From the NCBI RefSeq assembly GCF_001428335.1, contig NZ_LMSG01000023.1:110487-174486 (forward strand): DNA of 64,000 nucleotides. The letters are read 5' to 3'. Under the pieces are notes generated by a model. That model made no database searches. It saw nothing but the letters and a program-made list of their open reading frames with translations, and was not told where the DNA came from. Source of the DNA: Arthrobacter sp. Soil762. GTDB lineage: Bacteria > Actinomycetota > Actinomycetes > Actinomycetales > Micrococcaceae. Below, piece by piece: positions 33,163-41,972 of this stretch; the first letter of the stretch is position 1; every line of letters starts with the position of its first letter. The position numbers and the translations under genes are program-made.

Positions 33163-35712
33163 TCAGTTTCCCTGGCCCACCAGGCCCCGGACCAGCCGGG
33201 CCCCCTGCCGCAGCGAAAGGCCGGGCAAATAGGCCCGGGTGAGCGCCCGTCCAATCGCCGGCAAATGCAAAGGATCCTGGTAATACAGGTAAAGCGCCCG
33301 GTACTCGGGTTTGAAGCGTGATTTGAAAGCCGCCAGGGACCGGAACCCGTAGACCGGTTCGAGGGCGTGGCCCACCACATCGAGGATGCGGACGAGGTTT
33401 TCGGCCGGCTCCGGCTCCCCCGGCGTCTCGTCTTCGGGCCGGCTGGCGAGCGGAGACCCGGAGAGCGAGATCACCTCCACGGATTCGCGCAACTCCAGGA
33501 CCGCCGAAGCAATCAGGAACTCCATCACCCCGGGAAATCCGTCAGCAGCCCGGCGCATAACGTCAAGTGTGCGGCTGACCAGCCTCCCCCCGTCGTAAAC
33601 GGGCAACCAACTGGTGACCCCGTGCACGTGGCCGTCGCCATCCACGGCCAGGCAGCACAACACTTCGTCGTCCATCAGCTCATCCATGCCGCCCAGCGTG
33701 AATCCCATTTCCGGAACTGATTTTCCTGCCGCCCATTCCTCCGATACTTCGCTAAGCCGGGCACGCAGGGCGGACGGAAGCCCGTGGTAGGTCCCCCAGA
33801 CGGCTTTGACGCCCATCTTGGCGGCGCGGTTGCGCGCAGTCCTGACGTTCTGCCATTCCTTGCCTGTGAATTCGAGTTGCCGGACGGACAGCCTGGTCTC
33901 CTGCGCTACCGACACGCGCCGGAAGCCCCGGTCCTGCAGCAGGGGCCACAACGTGTCATCGCACGAGTAGAAGGCCGGGATGAGCGCACGGTTGCCGCAG
34001 TAGGAAAGGAACCCTCCGGCGCTCCGCTGACGGGAGTCTGCCGCACCGAATGGGCCCGCCAGCGTCAGGGCAACACTGCCGTGCAGCTGGTAGGCGACGG
34101 CGCCGCGTCCATCCGGGCTGAACCAGTATCGGTTGGGCTCCCAGAGGGCCATCCACGACAGTGAATCGCCGCCCTCGTGCAACAGCTTCCGCGCGGCGGC
34201 CCTGTCGTCGTGGCCCGAATCGCTGCCATGGTGCCGGCCCAGGAGCACGGACCAGACGCCAGCCAAGGCGACAAGCCAGAAGACCGGTCCGGAGTAGCCA
34301 AAAATCAGGGACTCGAGGCCGTTCCGTTCAGCAAAAACCCGGTGGTAGAGATTCGGCAGTGGTACCGGCAGATACTGCCTGGACAGTTCGGCCAGCAAGC
34401 CCAGCAAGCCGCCGTCGCGCGTCATTCCCCCAGCGGCAAACCAGGCCAGTGCGTAGCTTCCGGCCAGGAGGAGCCAGACGCCACCTACCACCGCCAAGAG
34501 CCGACGGCGGGCGGCGGGGATCGTCTCGACGCGGAACTGGCGGCGGTTAATCCAGAGCAGGACCGCCAGCAGCAGCGGGACGATCACCAGAGGCAGGATG
34601 TGGGCAAAACCCGATCCCATGGCGGCCGTATGCGGCCGCGCGGGATAGTGCGGGATCAGCGCGAACAGGGCGAGGTAGACGGCGGCCATCGCCGTGACCG
34701 CCAACTGAAGGGCCAACGTGATACGCAGTGCCATGCGGCGGCCGCGGCGCATTCCGTCAGCACAGATGAGGAGCAGAACCACCGGTACTACTGCCAGGGC
34801 GAGGCCAAAGGGTCCGGCGAAGCCCGTGCGCCCCACCTCCAGGCAGGATGCCTCCACTGTTGCTCCACAGTTTGCTTCGAGCTGGCCCAGTGTCGGAATG
34901 GGGTTCAGCACAACATCCCGCAGCAGCGCCAGCGGGCCGGTGGGCGTCCGGGCAACGGCGGTCAGGATGGGGCCCACGGCGAACACGGCCACCGTCAGGG
35001 CAAGCAGGTTCCTGGTTTCCCTCCCGCTCGAGCGGGGCGGATGAAGCTGGCCGTGGTCGCTCCGGTTCCACCAGCTGGCCGCGAGGCCCACGGCTGCACC
35101 TACGAGGCCGATCACGGTCTCGGCATGCCCCACGTACAAAACCAGCAGGAGCGACACCGAGAGCAGCGCCGTCCGCAACCGGCGCCGCCACAGAACAGGA
35201 ATCCTGCCGCTCGCGGCGAGCGAAGCCGCCAGAACAGCGGCGTAGGGCCCGATCAGGCGGCTGTCCGCCATCAGCCCCAGCCAGCCGTCTCCCGCGTACC
35301 TCGCCAACTGGGTCAGGAGCAGGAAGACTGTGACAGCGGCAAACTGGCCACCGAGGAAAAACGCTGCCGTCTGAAGGGACCCGAGGTTCTTCTCGGCCAG
35401 GCCCAGCAGCAGCAGGATCATCAGGGACGCCACCAGATAGGCCAGGGGGTTGGTGGCAAAGAACAGTGACGTCACCAGGGACCACCAGTGGCCGGCCTTC
35501 AGACCCGGGGCGCTGACGCCTGCGAGGGATAGAAGCTCCTCCGGCGGCCCGCTGAGGAAGCTGCCGGTTGCCGCCCCGGCCAACAGGAAAATGCCGAGGA
35601 TACTGAGCGTCAGCGGCACGGACCGCAGGTAGCCCCACATTCTTCGGCCAGCCGGAAGCAGGACGGCTGACCAGAGCAGGGCCGGCGCACGGGTTTCGCC
35701 AGCTTCCCTCAT
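33163..35712 (-). CDS. Rhomboid-like/aminoacyl-phosphatidylglycerol synthase fusion (MprF-like)
   Basis: About 849 residues. The N-terminal membrane part (about 20-230) resembles a rhomboid: GHWWSLVTSLFFATNPLAYLVASL, but the usual GxSG serine motif appears as IGPYAAVLAAS, so it is probably not a protease. More helices follow to about 480. The C-terminal 320 residues are the DUF2156/LPG-synthase domain that transfers amino acids from tRNA to membrane lipids (SPDGRGAVAYQ, FYSCDDTLWP, ARNRAAKMGVKAVWG, GFRSLAAFKSRFKPEYRALY). ATG 35712 overlaps the esterase stop by four bases. The lipid acceptor and amino acid are unknown. Confidence 0.82.
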   Translation of the reverse strand: MREAGETRAPALLWSAVLLPAGRRMWGYLRSVPLTLSILGIFLLAGAATGSFLSGPPEELLSLAGVSAPGLKAGHWWSLVTSLFFATNPLAYLVASLMILLLLGLAEKNLGSLQTAAFFLGGQFAAVTVFLLLTQLARYAGDGWLGLMADSRLIGPYAAVLAASLAASGRIPVLWRRRLRTALLSVSLLLVLYVGHAETVIGLVGAAVGLAASWWNRSDHGQLHPPRSSGRETRNLLALTVAVFAVGPILTAVARTPTGPLALLRDVVLNPIPTLGQLEANCGATVEASCLEVGRTGFAGPFGLALAVVPVVLLLICADGMRRGRRMALRITLALQLAVTAMAAVYLALFALIPHYPARPHTAAMGSGFAHILPLVIVPLLLAVLLWINRRQFRVETIPAARRRLLAVVGGVWLLLAGSYALAWFAAGGMTRDGGLLGLLAELSRQYLPVPLPNLYHRVFAERNGLESLIFGYSGPVFWLVALAGVWSVLLGRHHGSDSGHDDRAAARKLLHEGGDSLSWMALWEPNRYWFSPDGRGAVAYQLHGSVALTLAGPFGAADSRQRSAGGFLSYCGNRALIPAFYSCDDTLWPLLQDRGFRRVSVAQETRLSVRQLEFTGKEWQNVRTARNRAAKMGVKAVWGTYHGLPSALRARLSEVSEEWAAGKSVPEMGFTLGGMDELMDDEVLCCLAVDGDGHVHGVTSWLPVYDGGRLVSRTLDVMRRAADGFPGVMEFLIASAVLELRESVEVISLSGSPLASRPEDETPGEPEPAENLVRILDVVGHALEPVYGFRSLAAFKSRFKPEYRALYLYYQDPLHLPAIGRALTRAYLPGLSLRQGARLVRGLVGQGN

Positions 35713-37016
35713 TTGGTCCACCCCCAGTGTGCGGCCAGCAGCTCAAGCCCATTGTCCATGCCGGGAGTCAGCACGTCCCACGAATGGCCGGTGTGCGCCA
35801 CCACGTCCGAGCCCACGGTGAAACCCGCCCCGCGGGCCGCCGCTTCAAGGGTCCGCAGATTTGCCACGAACTCCGGATCGGTGGCCCCGGCCGCGAAATA
35901 CGCCACGCTGCCAGGATATTTGCGCTCCTTCAACAGCGTCAGCGGTACCTGGGCATCAAAGGCGGCGGTGTCGCCGTGAAAGGCCGCATCAACCGTTTTC
36001 TGGCGTTCCTTGGCCAGCGCAGGCTCGCTCTCGCTGGAAAAGGCGAGAACACCCGTGTACAGCTCCGGGTGGCGGGTGGCCATCTGTACCGCACAGGTGG
36101 CTCCAAAACTGAACCCGCCCATGGCCCATTTCCGGTGGTCTGGGTCCACGTCCAACGTTCCCGAGATCCATGCCGGCACGTCCACTGCGAGGTAAGTGTC
36201 TGCCTTGGCGATGGCGCTGTCCATGCAGAGATTGTTCGCTGACTGGTTGCCGTTGGGATCAACCACCACCACAACAGGCGCCACTCCCCCGTGGCGGGCG
36301 GCGAAACTGTTCATGCGTGCCGGGAGCGACCCGCCGGTCAACCAGTCGGCAGGGCCGCCGGGCTGGCCGGGCACCAGAACCAGGACCGGAAGGCTGGGAC
36401 GGTTCGAAGCAAAGTAGGCCGGTGGCAGGTAGATGTACGAGTCGCGTGCCTGGAGGCCCGAGGACGTTCCTGGGATGGATGCGGTGCGAACAACGCCGTC
36501 GGCAGGGATCTCATTGGCGGGTTTCCATCCGTCCAGGGGCGTGGCGGGGCTGTCCGGCTGGCGCATCAGCTCGTGTTCCAGGGCCGGGATGCGGCTCAGC
36601 GCCGTTCCTGTCAGGTCCGCAACTGTCCGGTTGAGGCCGAAATACGCGTTGATCTGCACAGCGGCCAGGAGCACCACGGCCAGGAGGGCGAGCACATCCA
36701 GCGCACGGCAACGCCACGACGCCGTGGGGAGCCGGAGCAACACCAGCAGGAGGGCGGCCACGGCCGCAAACACCCAGGCCAAGACGTCGAACGGCAGTTC
36801 TTCTGGAAAGGTTGAGGCCCAGTAGATGAGGACCCAATGGACCAGGAGCACCACGACGACGGCGGCGGCCGATGCGGCGGCAACGCTGAGGAACCAGCGG
36901 CCGCGGCCAAGGGCGCGCGGGGGCCAGGCCAGGGACAGTGCGGCGGCGGCACCAAGGACCCACGCGGCCCAGTACACCGGTCCGTCGGTCAACCGGATAT
37001 CAGCAATCCAGTCCAC
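35709..37016 (-). CDS. Membrane-anchored esterase (esterase D/antigen 85-like fold)
   Basis: About 435 residues. Four membrane helices occupy the first 150 residues, followed by an extracytoplasmic alpha/beta hydrolase domain: nucleophile GGFSFGA, oxyanion region LVLVPGQPGG, and a final HTGHSWD containing the catalytic His. It is coupled by a 4-base overlap to the aminoacyl-lipid synthase gene. A hydrolase beside an aminoacyl-lipid synthase has been described in corynebacteria as part of lipid aminoacylation, so it may remove or remodel the lipid-linked amino acid. GTG 37016 is chosen over the longer open frame because it follows the preceding stop by four bases. Confidence 0.82.
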   Translation of the reverse strand: MDWIADIRLTDGPVYWAAWVLGAAAALSLAWPPRALGRGRWFLSVAAASAAAVVVVLLVHWVLIYWASTFPEELPFDVLAWVFAAVAALLLVLLRLPTASWRCRALDVLALLAVVLLAAVQINAYFGLNRTVADLTGTALSRIPALEHELMRQPDSPATPLDGWKPANEIPADGVVRTASIPGTSSGLQARDSYIYLPPAYFASNRPSLPVLVLVPGQPGGPADWLTGGSLPARMNSFAARHGGVAPVVVVVDPNGNQSANNLCMDSAIAKADTYLAVDVPAWISGTLDVDPDHRKWAMGGFSFGATCAVQMATRHPELYTGVLAFSSESEPALAKERQKTVDAAFHGDTAAFDAQVPLTLLKERKYPGSVAYFAAGATDPEFVANLRTLEAAARGAGFTVGSDVVAHTGHSWDVLTPGMDNGLELLAAHWGWTK

Positions 37017-37020
37017 GTGG

Positions 37021-37452
37021 CTAGCGCCAGGTACCCACGCCGATGACCGGCCCGGCTTCCAGCCAGGAGGACAGTCCCGTGTAGGCATCGAATTTCATGG
37101 CCAGCCGCAGATCCTGGCCTTCGTACCGCAGTTCGACAATCACGACGTCGGGCTGGACCTTCACGGCCTCGGCCTCGGTGGGCTTGCGGCGGCCCAGCAA
37201 CTCCAGGGAGCTGCGCTTGAACTTATGTTTGGGACGCACGCTCAGGGACAGCAGGCGGAACCATTCAAGGTCGTTGTCCTGGTAACGACAAACCCCCATC
37301 TGCCAGCTGTTTCCAGCAACGCAAATGGAGGCGTCCACTGTGCCAAGGGCGCGCCGCAGATTGAAGCGGCGCACCCCCGAAAGGCACAGTGCGAAAATCA
37401 GCAATCCGAAAACGATTGCCAAGGAGATGAACGTAAAAGTCGGAGCGTCCAT
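37021..37452 (-). CDS. DUF2550 protein
   Basis: A 143-residue protein with one N-terminal membrane helix (FISLAIVFGLLIFALCLSGVRR) and a DUF2550 domain (CVAGNSWQMGVCRYQDNDLEWFRLLSL). It occupies the same position after atpC as M. tuberculosis Rv1312. Its function is unknown; two cysteines flank the domain start. ATG 37452 is used; the longer open frame is the tail of atpC in another frame. It begins 11 bases after the atpC stop and may belong to the atp transcript. Confidence 0.87.
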   Translation of the reverse strand: MDAPTFTFISLAIVFGLLIFALCLSGVRRFNLRRALGTVDASICVAGNSWQMGVCRYQDNDLEWFRLLSLSVRPKHKFKRSSLELLGRRKPTEAEAVKVQPDVVIVELRYEGQDLRLAMKFDAYTGLSSWLEAGPVIGVGTWR

Positions 37453-37462
37453 CAAGGTCGTG

Positions 37463-37747
37463 CTAGCGGATCCCAGCAGTAGCCGCGTCACCCAGTTGGG
37501 CGTTGTCAGCAACAATCACCACGCGGTTGTTGTCGACGGAGAAGAATCCGCCGTCAACAGCCACGGCAATGCGGTTCCCGGAAACCGGCTCAATGGCCAG
37601 TTCACCTTCGGCCAGGATCGCCAGCAGGGGCGAGTGGCCGGGCAGGATTCCGATCTCACCATCGCTGGTGCGGGCCTTGACCATCTTGGCCGCTCCGGAC
37701 CACACGAAGTGATCCGCTGCGACAATCTCAACCTCAAGCTCAGCCAT
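37463..37747 (-). CDS. atpC: ATP synthase epsilon subunit, short form
   Basis: Central-stalk subunit of F1. The 94-residue protein holds only the N-terminal beta-sandwich (LEVEIVAADHFVWSG, EIGILPGHSPLLAIL, VDGGFFSVDNNRVVIVAD) and stops at GDAATAGIR. The C-terminal helical hairpin of about 40-45 residues, which inhibits ATP hydrolysis in E. coli, is absent. There is one base between the atpD stop and this ATG. Confidence 0.95.
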   Translation of the reverse strand: MAELEVEIVAADHFVWSGAAKMVKARTSDGEIGILPGHSPLLAILAEGELAIEPVSGNRIAVAVDGGFFSVDNNRVVIVADNAQLGDAATAGIR

Positions 37748-37748
37748 A

Positions 37749-39203
37749 TTACTTGGTCTGTTCCTGGATCTTGGCCCACTGGCGCTCAACATCGTCCAGG
37801 CCACCGACGTTGAAGAACGCCTGCTCTGCAACGTGGTCAAGTTCGCCGTCGCAGATAGCGGTGAAGCCTTCAACCGTGTCCTTGATGGTCACGGTGGAGC
37901 CCTCGACGCCGGTGAACTGCTTGGCGGTGTAGGTGTTCTGGGAGAGGAACTGCTGGATACGGCGTGCACGCGACACGACGATCTTGTCCTCTTCCGACAG
38001 TTCGTCAACACCGAGGATGGCGATGATGTCCTGGAGTTCCTTGTTCTTCTGCAGGATCTGCTTCACACGAACAGCCGTGTTGTAGTGGTCCTGACCGATG
38101 TACTGCGGGTCCAGGATGCGGGACGTCGACGTCAGCGGGTCAACGGCCGGGTACAGACCACGGGAAGCAATTTCACGGGAAAGTTCCGTGGTTGCGTCGA
38201 GGTGTGCGAAGGTCGTGGCCGGGGCCGGGTCGGTGTAGTCATCTGCGGGAACGTAGATGGCCTGCATCGAGGTGATCGAGTGGCCCTTGGTGGACGTGAT
38301 GCGCTCCTGGAGGAGACCCATCTCGTCAGCCAGGTTGGGCTGGTAGCCCACGGCCGACGGCATGCGGCCGAGGAGGGTGGAAACCTCGGAGCCTGCCTGG
38401 GTGAAGCGGAAGATGTTGTCGATGAAGAGCAGCACGTCCTGGTTCTGCACATCGCGGAAGTACTCCGCCATGGTCAGGGCGGACAGTGCAACGCGCAGAC
38501 GCGTTCCCGGCGGCTCATCCATCTGGCCGAATACAAGGGCGGTGTCCTTGAGGACGCCTGCCTCTTCCATTTCAACCCAGAGGTCGTTACCTTCACGGGT
38601 ACGCTCGCCAACACCGGCGAATACCGAGGTACCACCGAAGTTACGGGCCACACGGGTGATCATTTCCTGGATCAGAACCGTCTTGCCCACGCCGGCGCCG
38701 CCGAAGAGGCCGATCTTTCCACCCTTGATGTACGGGGTGAGAAGGTCAATGACCTTGATGCCGGTTTCCAGCATCTCGGTGGAGCCTTCAAGCGTTGCGA
38801 AGGCCGGGGCCTTGCGGTGGATCGGCCAGTAGTCCGCAGCCTGGATCTCGGACTCGTCAACGTCCAGCGGCTTGCCGAGGACGTTGAAGATGTGGCCCTT
38901 GACGCCGTCGCCCACAGGCACGGTGATCGGAGAACCGCTGTCCACTACGTTGGTGCCGCGGACGAGTCCGTCGGTAGCCTGCAGTGCGATGGCGCGGATG
39001 AGGTTGTCGCCCAGGTGCAGGGCAACCTCGAACGTGATGGTCTTGGTCTCACCGTTGAGGGTAATCTCCGTGGTGAGGGCGTTGTAAATCGAGGGGATTG
39101 CGTCAGCCGGGAATTCGACGTCGACAACCGGGCCAATAACACGTGCAATACGGCCGGTGGCACCGGACGTTGCGGCTACGTGTTCGGTAGCAGTGGCAGT
39201 CAT
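37749..39203 (-). CDS. atpD: ATP synthase beta subunit
   Basis: Catalytic subunit of F1, 484 residues. Walker A is GGAGVGKTVLIQE, the catalytic Glu lies in GERTREGNDLW, Walker B in DVLLFIDNIFRFTQAG and the DELSEED lever is present (ILGVDELSEEDKIVVSRARR). ATG 39203 follows GAGAGAG; a GTG nine bases earlier is less likely. Confidence 0.98.
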   Translation of the reverse strand: MTATATEHVAATSGATGRIARVIGPVVDVEFPADAIPSIYNALTTEITLNGETKTITFEVALHLGDNLIRAIALQATDGLVRGTNVVDSGSPITVPVGDGVKGHIFNVLGKPLDVDESEIQAADYWPIHRKAPAFATLEGSTEMLETGIKVIDLLTPYIKGGKIGLFGGAGVGKTVLIQEMITRVARNFGGTSVFAGVGERTREGNDLWVEMEEAGVLKDTALVFGQMDEPPGTRLRVALSALTMAEYFRDVQNQDVLLFIDNIFRFTQAGSEVSTLLGRMPSAVGYQPNLADEMGLLQERITSTKGHSITSMQAIYVPADDYTDPAPATTFAHLDATTELSREIASRGLYPAVDPLTSTSRILDPQYIGQDHYNTAVRVKQILQKNKELQDIIAILGVDELSEEDKIVVSRARRIQQFLSQNTYTAKQFTGVEGSTVTIKDTVEGFTAICDGELDHVAEQAFFNVGGLDDVERQWAKIQEQTK

Positions 39204-39283
39204 CTCTCTCACTTCACTCAGTAGATGGCGTGGGGTTTAAGTTTGTTCTTTAGTGCAGGTACAGCTGGACCGGACCGTGCAGG

Positions 39284-40177
39284 CTAGGACGCGTTCAAGG
39301 CGTCAGCACCGGCAACAATTTCGGAAAGCTCCTGCGTAATTTCAGCCTGACGGGCAGTGTTGCGCAGACGCGTGTACTTCTTGATGAGGTCCGTGGCATT
39401 GTCACCGGCGGACTTCATCGCCCGCTGGCGGGCTGCGAGCTCGGAAGCTGCTGCCTGCAACATGGCGGCAAAAATGCGTGACTCGATGTAGCGCGGGAGC
39501 AGGGCATCAAGAACCTTCTCCGCTTCCGGCTCGAATTCGTAGAGCGGCAGGAGGTCCGACTCGGACGCAGCCTGCTCTTCGACAACCTCAAGCGGAAGAA
39601 GACGGATAACCGTCGGCTCCTGCGTCACCATGGACTTGAAGCGGGTGTAAACGACATGGATCTCGTCCACGCCGCCCTCTTCGTAGTCTGCAGCGAAGGC
39701 TTCGAGCAATGCCGCGCCGACCTCACGTGCAGTTCCAAACTCCGGCGCATCAGTGTTGCCGGTCCACACGCGCTCGTAAGAAAGGTTGCGGAAGTCGAAG
39801 TACGCCTGTGCCTTGCGGCCCATCACGTACGTCTTGACTTCTTTGCCCTCCTCGTGGAGCAGCTCTGTGAGACCGACCGCCTGCTTAAGCACGGTCGCCG
39901 AGTAGGATCCTGCAAGGCCGCGGTCTGCACTGATGACCAGGACAGCTGCCCGGCGGATTTGCGTCGGCTCGGTGACCAGCGGGTGGTCGATTTCGCTCTG
40001 GCTTGCGACAGCAGAAACGGCACGCGTAATGGCGTTTGCGTAAGGCAGTGAAGCCGCTACGCGTGCGCGGGCCTTGCCAATGCGCGAGGTAGCGATCAGT
40101 TCCATCGCCTTGAAGATCTTGCGCATCGACGTGGTCGAGCTGATCTTCTGGCGGTAGACCCGAATCTGGGCTCCCAT
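39284..40177 (-). CDS. atpG: ATP synthase gamma subunit
   Basis: Rotor shaft of F1, 297 residues. The N-terminal helix MGAQIRVYRQKISSTTSMRK and the C-terminal ARQAEITQELSEIVAGADAL are typical. The start ATG has GGAAAGGAAAAG upstream. A perfect 15-base intercistronic hairpin lies just upstream between atpA and atpG. Confidence 0.97.
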   Translation of the reverse strand: MGAQIRVYRQKISSTTSMRKIFKAMELIATSRIGKARARVAASLPYANAITRAVSAVASQSEIDHPLVTEPTQIRRAAVLVISADRGLAGSYSATVLKQAVGLTELLHEEGKEVKTYVMGRKAQAYFDFRNLSYERVWTGNTDAPEFGTAREVGAALLEAFAADYEEGGVDEIHVVYTRFKSMVTQEPTVIRLLPLEVVEEQAASESDLLPLYEFEPEAEKVLDALLPRYIESRIFAAMLQAAASELAARQRAMKSAGDNATDLIKKYTRLRNTARQAEITQELSEIVAGADALNAS

Positions 40178-40206
40178 ACTTTTCCTTTCCTAAGATCCCG
40201 ATGGCC

Positions 40207-40240
40207 GGGACTGCCGGAACCTCTGGGTTCCGGCAGTCCC
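40207..40240 (-). promoter_or_regulatory. Strong intercistronic hairpin between atpA and atpG
   Basis: A perfect 15-base stem, GGGACTGCCGGAACC/GGTTCCGGCAGTCCC, with a 4-base loop, fills the 74-base gap between two subunits needed at different stoichiometries. No U-run follows it on the minus strand, so it is not a standard terminator. An mRNA processing or stabilising element is more likely. Confidence 0.65.
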
Positions 40241-40251
40241 TGCCAGCGAAA

Positions 40252-41889
40252 CTAGCGCTTCTGCTTGACGATCTTTTCCTGGTCTACATCGGCTTCCGAG
40301 ATAGCTTCGGGCTCCTCGTGGCCGGCGCCTACCAGGCGGTTGTCACCTTCACCGAAGAAGCCCTTTTTGAAGGCCACAATCGCGGTCTTCAGTGCTTCAG
40401 CGGTGTCATCGTCCATAACGTTGGTCTGCGCCAGCGTGGTCAGGATGGAGGACTTGTGCTTGAGGTGCTCCAGGAATTCGGTCTCGAAGCGGTTGATGTC
40501 CTCAACCGGAACCTCGTCGAGGTGGCCGTTGGTACCTGCCCAGATGGACACAACCTGGTTCTCGATCGGGAACGGTGAGTACTGGCCCTGCTTGAGCAGT
40601 TCCATCAGGCGGGCACCACGGGTGAGCTGCTGGCGCGATGCGGCGTCGAGGTCCGATGCGAACATGGCGAAAGCCTGCATGTCACGGTACTGGGCCAATT
40701 CCAGCTTCAAAGTACCGGAGACCTTCTTCATGGACTTGACCTGTGCAGCACCACCAACGCGGGACACAGAGACACCCACGTCGACGGCCGGACGCTGGTT
40801 GGCGTTGAAGAGGTCCGACTGCAGGAAGATCTGGCCATCGGTAATGGAGATCACGTTGGTCGGGATATAGGCAGAGACGTCGTTTGCCTTGGTTTCGATG
40901 AGCGGCAGGCCGGTCATCGAGCCGGCACCGAGCTCGTCGGAGAGCTTGGCACAACGCTCCAGCAGGCGGGAGTGCAAGTAGAAGACGTCGCCCGGGTAGG
41001 CTTCGCGTCCCGGCGGGCGGCGCAGCAGCAGTGAAACTGCACGGTAGGCCTCGGCCTGCTTGGAGAGGTCATCAAACACGATGAGGACGTGCTTGCCGCC
41101 GTACATCCAGTGCTGGCCGATGGCCGAACCGGCGTACGGTGCCAGGTACTTGAAGCCTGCGGGGTCAGACGCGGGGGAAGCCACAATGGTGGTGTATTCC
41201 AGTGCGCCGTTGTCCTCAAGGGTCTGACGGACAGCCGCGATGGTGGACGCCTTCTGACCGATTGCCACGTAGATGCAACGCACCTGCTTGGTCACATCGC
41301 CGGAAGCCCAGTTGGCCTTCTGGTTGATGATGGTGTCGATGGCGATAGCCGACTTGCCGGTCTGGCGGTCACCGATGATCAGCTGACGCTGACCGCGGCC
41401 GATCGGGATCATGGCGTCGATAGCCTTCAGACCGGTCTGCATCGGTTCGTGGACCGACTTACGCTGGGTCACGCCGGGCGCCTGGAGTTCCAGTGCACGG
41501 GTGGTTTCTGCCTTGATCTCGCCGAGGTCGTCGATGGGCTGGCCCAAGGGGTCAACCACGCGGCCGAGGAAGGCGTCGCCTACCGGTACGGACAGAACCT
41601 GCCCGGTGCGGTGGACTTCCTGGCCCTCTTCGATTCCGGTGAAGTCACCGAGTACGATGACACCGATCTCGCGGACGTCAAGGTTCTGGGCCAGGCCCAG
41701 GGTGCCGTCTTCGAAGCGAAGCAGCTCGTTCGCCATGACCGAGGGAAGGCCCTCAACACGGGCGATGCCGTCACCTGCGGTTGTTACACGGCCAACCTCT
41801 ACGCGCTCTGCGTTTCCGGGTTCGTAGGACGCCGCGAACTCGTTCAACGCAATACGGACGTCGTCGGCGTTGATGGTCAATTCGGCCAT
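40252..41889 (-). CDS. atpA: ATP synthase alpha subunit
   Basis: Non-catalytic nucleotide-binding subunit of F1, 545 residues. Walker A is GDRQTGKSAIAID, Walker B VLIVFDDLSKQAEAYR, and the arginine-finger region VGVSVSRVGGAAQVK is present. ATG 41889 (MAELTINADDVRI) is preferred to a start 33 bases upstream because the conserved family start is there. A charged C-terminal extension (GDNRLVGAGHEEPEAISEAD) is typical of actinobacteria. Confidence 0.98.
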   Translation of the reverse strand: MAELTINADDVRIALNEFAASYEPGNAERVEVGRVTTAGDGIARVEGLPSVMANELLRFEDGTLGLAQNLDVREIGVIVLGDFTGIEEGQEVHRTGQVLSVPVGDAFLGRVVDPLGQPIDDLGEIKAETTRALELQAPGVTQRKSVHEPMQTGLKAIDAMIPIGRGQRQLIIGDRQTGKSAIAIDTIINQKANWASGDVTKQVRCIYVAIGQKASTIAAVRQTLEDNGALEYTTIVASPASDPAGFKYLAPYAGSAIGQHWMYGGKHVLIVFDDLSKQAEAYRAVSLLLRRPPGREAYPGDVFYLHSRLLERCAKLSDELGAGSMTGLPLIETKANDVSAYIPTNVISITDGQIFLQSDLFNANQRPAVDVGVSVSRVGGAAQVKSMKKVSGTLKLELAQYRDMQAFAMFASDLDAASRQQLTRGARLMELLKQGQYSPFPIENQVVSIWAGTNGHLDEVPVEDINRFETEFLEHLKHKSSILTTLAQTNVMDDDTAEALKTAIVAFKKGFFGEGDNRLVGAGHEEPEAISEADVDQEKIVKQKR

Positions 41890-41972
41890 CTGCAGTCCCT
41901 GCTCTCCTGTTTTCGTGATCATCGTTGCTCACGATGACCGGGGTTTCGTTTCGTTAAGTTGTGCTTGTCCGG

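Noticed and set aside
37833..39224. A 463-codon frame antisense to atpD
   Set aside because: atpD is unmistakable on the minus strand; the plus-strand frame lacks any motif.
40207..40240. Reading the atpA-atpG hairpin as an intrinsic terminator
   Set aside because: No U-run follows on the coding strand and essential atp genes lie downstream.
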